Positions 5,813-5,821 of a stretch of DNA of 5,821 bases are shown here, piece after piece. A program made the translations under genes and the position numbers. Under the pieces are notes generated by a model, which worked only from the letters and a program-made list of their open reading frames with translations, was not told where the DNA came from and did not search any database. The stretch is from CAZEUZ01 sp964515805 (lineage in GTDB: Bacteria; Pseudomonadota; Gammaproteobacteria; Pseudomonadales; Cellvibrionaceae). Every line of letters starts with the position of its first letter. The first letter of the stretch is position 1. The stretch spans positions 1 through 5,821 of the forward strand of contig CAZEUZ010000099.1 in assembly GCA_964515805.1 (NCBI GenBank). The letters run 5' to 3'.

Positions 5813-5821
5813 GGCGTTATA
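5761..5821 (+). other. attC recombination site of cassette 2 (last base or so beyond window)
   Basis: R'' ACTTAAC (5761-5767) faces a core GTTATA starting at 5816, cut by the window edge. TCAAG (5771-5775) pairs with CTTGA (5808-5812). AGG (5781-5783) pairs with CCT (5802-5804), and CGCCAGC (5785-5791) with GCTGGCG (5795-5801). A5784 is unpaired, at the position equivalent to A5190 in the first attC. The loop is only AAA (5792-5794), so this attC is short, near 62 bp. The right core departs from GTTRRRY at its fifth base (T for R), a deviation often tolerated outside the invariant GTT. Confidence 0.88.

Larger units (their letters stand above)
5233..5816 (+). mobile_element. Integron gene cassette 2 (complete, 584 bp)
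   Basis: The cassette starts after the G of GTTAAGT (5232-5238) and ends at the G of the core GTTATA at 5816. Its own attC R'' (ACTTAAC, 5761-5767) is the exact reverse complement of its left core GTTAAGT, which fixes both ends independently of the ORF. It holds one ORF with its own ribosome binding site, in the same direction as cassette 1. A third cassette presumably begins at 5817, but only five bases of it are visible. Confidence 0.88.

Overview
The window looks like a gammaproteobacterial chromosome, probably an environmental or marine lineage. The evidence is a compact same-strand biotin operon in the order bioB-bioF-bioH-bioC-bioD. BioB and BioD are close to the enterobacterial and pseudomonad forms, but bioH lies inside the operon, as in pseudomonads and many marine gammaproteobacteria and unlike Escherichia coli. 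The genus cannot be named from the sequence alone.

Positions 2-4485 hold the operon. bioB is cut by the left edge and lacks roughly its first 25 codons; bioF, bioH, bioC and bioD are complete. Spacing is tight: 18 nt between bioB and bioF, a 4-nt overlap bioF/bioH, 38 nt between bioH and bioC, and an 11-nt overlap bioC/bioD. BioC methylates malonyl-ACP so that it can enter fatty acid synthesis, and BioH removes the methyl ester from pimeloyl-ACP. BioF makes KAPA, BioD makes dethiobiotin and BioB inserts the sulfur. Only bioA (KAPA to DAPA) is not in view.

Positions 4486-4618 are a non-coding junction. It has a 9-bp inverted repeat that begins at the bioD stop and a small 13-bp palindrome. 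I see no convincing terminator or promoter.

Positions 4619-5821 are two complete integron gene cassettes in tandem, in the same direction as the bio genes, with a third presumably starting at the right edge. Each cassette opens with a GTTRRRY core site, then a strong ribosome binding site, one ORF, and an imperfect-hairpin attC site at its 3' end. The decisive evidence is that the R'' core of each attC is the exact reverse complement of the core at the start of its own cassette (ACCTAAC with GTTAGGT, ACTTAAC with GTTAAGT), as expected of circular cassette intermediates. Cassette 1 encodes a two-helix membrane protein with a cytosolic winged-helix-like domain, an architecture resembling the SieB superinfection exclusion family. 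Cassette 2 encodes an unknown four-helix membrane protein whose C-terminus is written by the attC site itself. No integrase gene and no attC lie to the left of the first cassette, so the array is either separated from its integrase, an integrase-less cluster, or an insertion at a non-canonical site.

The bio genes are housekeeping metabolism. The cassettes are accessory, visibly AT-richer DNA and are the part worth following up.
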